Below, in pieces: positions 61,795 through 64,000 of a stretch of 64,000 bases of DNA. The DNA lies in assembly GCA_945883565.1 (NCBI GenBank), contig CAMCXO010000009.1:1-64000 (forward strand). The letters run 5' to 3'. Source of the DNA: Chryseobacterium gleum. GTDB taxonomy: Bacteria > Bacteroidota > Bacteroidia > Flavobacteriales > Schleiferiaceae. A program made the position numbers and the translations under genes. Below the pieces are notes generated by a model that was not told the DNA's origin, did no database searches, and worked only from the letters and a program-made list of their open reading frames with translations. Position 1 is the stretch's first letter. Every line of letters begins with the position of its first letter.

Positions 61795-63081
61795 ATGAGA
61801 ACTAGAACTTCATCCCGCTTGCATTTATTGTACACATGGCTATTGGTCTGTGTACTTCCCCTTGCTTCAATGGCTTACGACATTGAAGGCGATGCAGCCA
61901 ATGGCAAAGCACTATGGAATGCAAATTGCGCCAGCTGTCACAAATTGGACAAAAAATTAGTTGGTCCGGCTTTAGGGGAAGTTACAGAACGCCGTAGTTT
62001 GGAGTGGTTAATTTCCTGGACGCGCGACAATGCAGCATTTAGGGCGAGTGGTGATAAAGATGCTATAGCCATTTTTAATGAGTATAACGGCATGGTGATG
62101 CCTGCTTTTGCGCAATTGAGTGAGCAGGATGTTAAAGACATCATGTTGTATACCAAGGAGGGCAATAAGCCGGTCGCAGCAGGGCCGACCCCTGATGGAG
62201 GAACAACAGCTGTTCCCGTAGAACCTGAGAAGGACAAGAATGCCGGATTTGTGGTTATGGTGTCGCTTGCGGTATTTCTAGCGCTTTTAATTCTATTGCT
62301 GGTTAAGGTTAAAAACACCCTAAAAGTTATAAAAGGAGAGGAGCCTACCTCATTGGCACAGGACACATCGTTTTGGACCAAAGCGATTGTATCTAGTCGT
62401 CCATTTATAATAATCGCCATTTTGTTTGTGAGTGTTTTTCTTTTAAAAGAAACCTACTATGCTTTGATGTCAGTTGGGGTGTCAGAAGGTTATCAGCCAG
62501 AACAGCCAATTGCTTTTTCTCATAAGATTCACGCAGGAGACAATAAAGTAGATTGCAATTATTGCCATTCGAGTGCAAGGGTTAGTAAGCATTCAGGTAT
62601 TCCAAGTGCGAATGTTTGTATGAATTGCCATATGGCGATAGATGGAAGTGAGATCGTGGATGAAAAAGGACAGTTAAAGTATAATGGCGAGAAATCGCCC
62701 GAGATCGCCAAGATTTACGCGGCTGTAGGTTGGGATTCTGATGAGAGCAAGTATATTGAGAATTATGAGCAAAAGCCGATTAAATGGATTCGGATTCATA
62801 ATTTACCTGATTTGGCTTATTTTAACCATGCGCAGCACGTAACTGCGGGTCAAATTGAGTGCCAGACTTGTCACGGTCCAATTGAAGAGATGGAAGAAGT
62901 TTACCAACATTCGCCATTAACGATGGGTTGGTGTATCAATTGTCATCGTGAGACTGAAGTTCAAAGTGAAACCAATGGTTATTATGCGGAACTTCACGAT
63001 AAGTTGAAAGAAAAGCATGCCGGAGCGCCCATTACCGTTGAGAAGATTGGCGGATTGGAGTGTGGGAAATGTCACTATTAA
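61795..63081 (+). CDS. actA: Alternative complex III multiheme cytochrome subunit
   Basis: A 428-residue membrane-anchored cytochrome c. A signal peptide (about 1-27, ends ASMA) precedes a monoheme cytochrome domain with CASCH at residue 45. One or two membrane helices (about 155-175 and 200-220) follow, then five more heme motifs: CNYCH (254), CMNCH (275), CQTCH (356), CINCH (380) and CGKCH (423). The five C-terminal hemes are the ActA pentaheme module of the quinol-oxidising alternative complex III. The start ATG 61795 follows TTG and GTG alternatives at 61753 and 61774. actB follows 32 bases later. Confidence 0.88.
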   Translation: MRTRTSSRLHLLYTWLLVCVLPLASMAYDIEGDAANGKALWNANCASCHKLDKKLVGPALGEVTERRSLEWLISWTRDNAAFRASGDKDAIAIFNEYNGMVMPAFAQLSEQDVKDIMLYTKEGNKPVAAGPTPDGGTTAVPVEPEKDKNAGFVVMVSLAVFLALLILLLVKVKNTLKVIKGEEPTSLAQDTSFWTKAIVSSRPFIIIAILFVSVFLLKETYYALMSVGVSEGYQPEQPIAFSHKIHAGDNKVDCNYCHSSARVSKHSGIPSANVCMNCHMAIDGSEIVDEKGQLKYNGEKSPEIAKIYAAVGWDSDESKYIENYEQKPIKWIRIHNLPDLAYFNHAQHVTAGQIECQTCHGPIEEMEEVYQHSPLTMGWCINCHRETEVQSETNGYYAELHDKLKEKHAGAPITVEKIGGLECGKCHY

Positions 63082-63113
63082 TATTATAACCGACTCAACA
63101 CCTTTAAGCTGAT

Positions 63114-64000
63114 ATGGCCGAAGTGAAGAAATATTGGAAAGGATTGGAGGAGCTGAATCCTCAAAACGAGTTGATGCCAAAACTCCGCCAGAATGAGTTC
63201 GTTGAAGAAATACCCGTGAGTGATTTCCTCGGGCAGGGCGAAATGTTGGCTGGTGCTCAAACTTCGAGAAGGGATTTCTTGAAGTATTTGGGTTTCTCAA
63301 CCGCTGCTGCGGCACTGGCTGCGTGCGAAGCGCCGGTGGTAGAATCAATTCCTTATGTGGTGAAACCAGACACTTTAGTGCCGGGTATCCCCTCTTACTA
63401 CGCTACTTCGTTTTTTGATGGGCATGATTTCGCCAGTGTTTTGGTGAAAGCGCGAGAAGGACGACCCATTAAGATTGAGCCGAATACCTCTGCAAGTTTT
63501 AATGGATTTGCGAATGCAAGGGTACAGTCATCTGTATTGTCACTTTACGATAACAATCGATTAAAAGAACCGAAGAGTCTTGAAAAAGGCATATCTTGGG
63601 AAGAAGCAGACAAAGTACTTGCTTCGAAAATGGCTTTGGCTAAATTTCCAGTGCTTTTAACGCATACAGTGATTAGCCCTAGTTATTTGAAGTTGATAAC
63701 TGATTTGCAGGCAAAATTCCCGACACTGAAGCATGTTGCCTACGATGCTGCTTCCAATTCCGGCATGTTAGATGCTTGGCAGGAAGCCAGTGGTTTGAGG
63801 GCTTTCCCAGTTTACAATTTGCAGAATGCCAGTGTTATTGTTGGAATTGGTGCGGATTTTTTAGGTGACTACATTGGCCAAAGTATGGGAAGCGATTATG
63901 CCAAGCGCAGAGAGCCTGGAAAGGCAATGTCGAGGCATATTCAGTTTGAGTCAAATATGAGTTTGACGGGATCTAATGCCGACAAGCGTTATAGGATAAA
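63114..64000 (+). CDS. actB: Alternative complex III iron-sulfur/molybdopterin-like subunit, partial
   Basis: The first 295 codons of an ActB-type protein; the rest is beyond the window. TSRRDFLKYLGF near residues 50-61 is a Tat-type signal motif (SRRDFLK) followed by a hydrophobic stretch and AAC, placed well inside the chain after about 48 residues, as in ACIII ActB proteins. The chain then resembles the molybdopterin oxidoreductase fold without its active-site cofactor. No iron-sulfur cysteines are reached yet. It works with actA in quinol oxidation. Confidence 0.85.
   Translation, partial: MAEVKKYWKGLEELNPQNELMPKLRQNEFVEEIPVSDFLGQGEMLAGAQTSRRDFLKYLGFSTAAAALAACEAPVVESIPYVVKPDTLVPGIPSYYATSFFDGHDFASVLVKAREGRPIKIEPNTSASFNGFANARVQSSVLSLYDNNRLKEPKSLEKGISWEEADKVLASKMALAKFPVLLTHTVISPSYLKLITDLQAKFPTLKHVAYDAASNSGMLDAWQEASGLRAFPVYNLQNASVIVGIGADFLGDYIGQSMGSDYAKRREPGKAMSRHIQFESNMSLTGSNADKRYRI

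Overview
The window is a chromosomal stretch from a member of the Bacteroidota, most likely a Flavobacteriales-like or related lineage. The evidence is: two secreted proteins that end in type IX secretion sorting-like domains, many start-proximal TAnnTTTG promoter elements (the Bacteroidota -7 box), the gene orders ftsK-lolA-lptG-ribB and rimP-nusA-infB followed by alternative complex III genes, and Bacteroidota-typical families (DUF4837, DUF3127, TrhO, SDR-type threonine dehydrogenase). Most of the sequence is ordinary, densely packed housekeeping DNA. No phage, plasmid, CRISPR array or rRNA was seen.

Layout. 1-578 is non-coding and full of dispersed repeats. 579-6390 (minus strand) holds a glycosyltransferase, rpmA-rplU, a DUF2797 protein, an FkbM methyltransferase, ppa and fumC. 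6477-10732 (plus) holds a small membrane protein, a secreted protein, an MFS exporter, murB and radC. 10748-17537 (plus) is a seven-gene, fully overlapping operon that looks like surface-glycan precursor modification: UDP-GlcNAc 2-epimerase, an alpha/alpha-toroid protein, an AAC(3)-type acyltransferase, an SDR, a NodB-like deacetylase, a FemAB/GNAT-like protein and a HAD phosphatase. 17551-31887 is mixed housekeeping: a methyltransferase, tRNA-Leu(UAG), aat, purEK, a SprT-like protein, mlaEF, a DUF4837 lipoprotein, a MltD-like lytic transglycosylase, gatA, tatA, a bacilliredoxin, trhO, a threonine dehydrogenase and a response regulator. 32037-40076 (minus) is ribB and two glycosyltransferases behind ftsK-lolA-lptG. 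40157-45290 holds an SRPBCC/GyrI-like protein, a DUF2256 plus CRY-DASH pair, a thioredoxin-like protein, rocD and an AlbA_2 protein.

45361-53280 is the accessory part. It contains an eight-unit 63-bp tandem repeat array, a decayed IS transposase truncated at that array, an AT-rich DUF2339-DUF3999 membrane module, an exact 72-bp repeat on both sides of that module, an HxlR regulator divergent from a two-domain SnoaL lipoprotein with three matching operator-like sites, and a 21-bp minisatellite of 23 regular units. 53357-56125 is a large FG-GAP-type secreted protein. 56377-64000 is rimP-nusA-infB behind a promoter and a strong leader hairpin, an antisense SPOR protein, then the first two genes of alternative complex III (the second cut by the window end).

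The most distinctive observations are the overlapping glycan operon, the repeat-flanked DUF2339-DUF3999 island, the three-site HxlR operator, a RibA domain that has lost its zinc cysteines, aat apparently starting at CTG, and the DUF2256/CRY-DASH translational coupling. I found no clear case of a wholly new system. The seven-gene operon and the repeat-flanked island are the best candidates for closer study.
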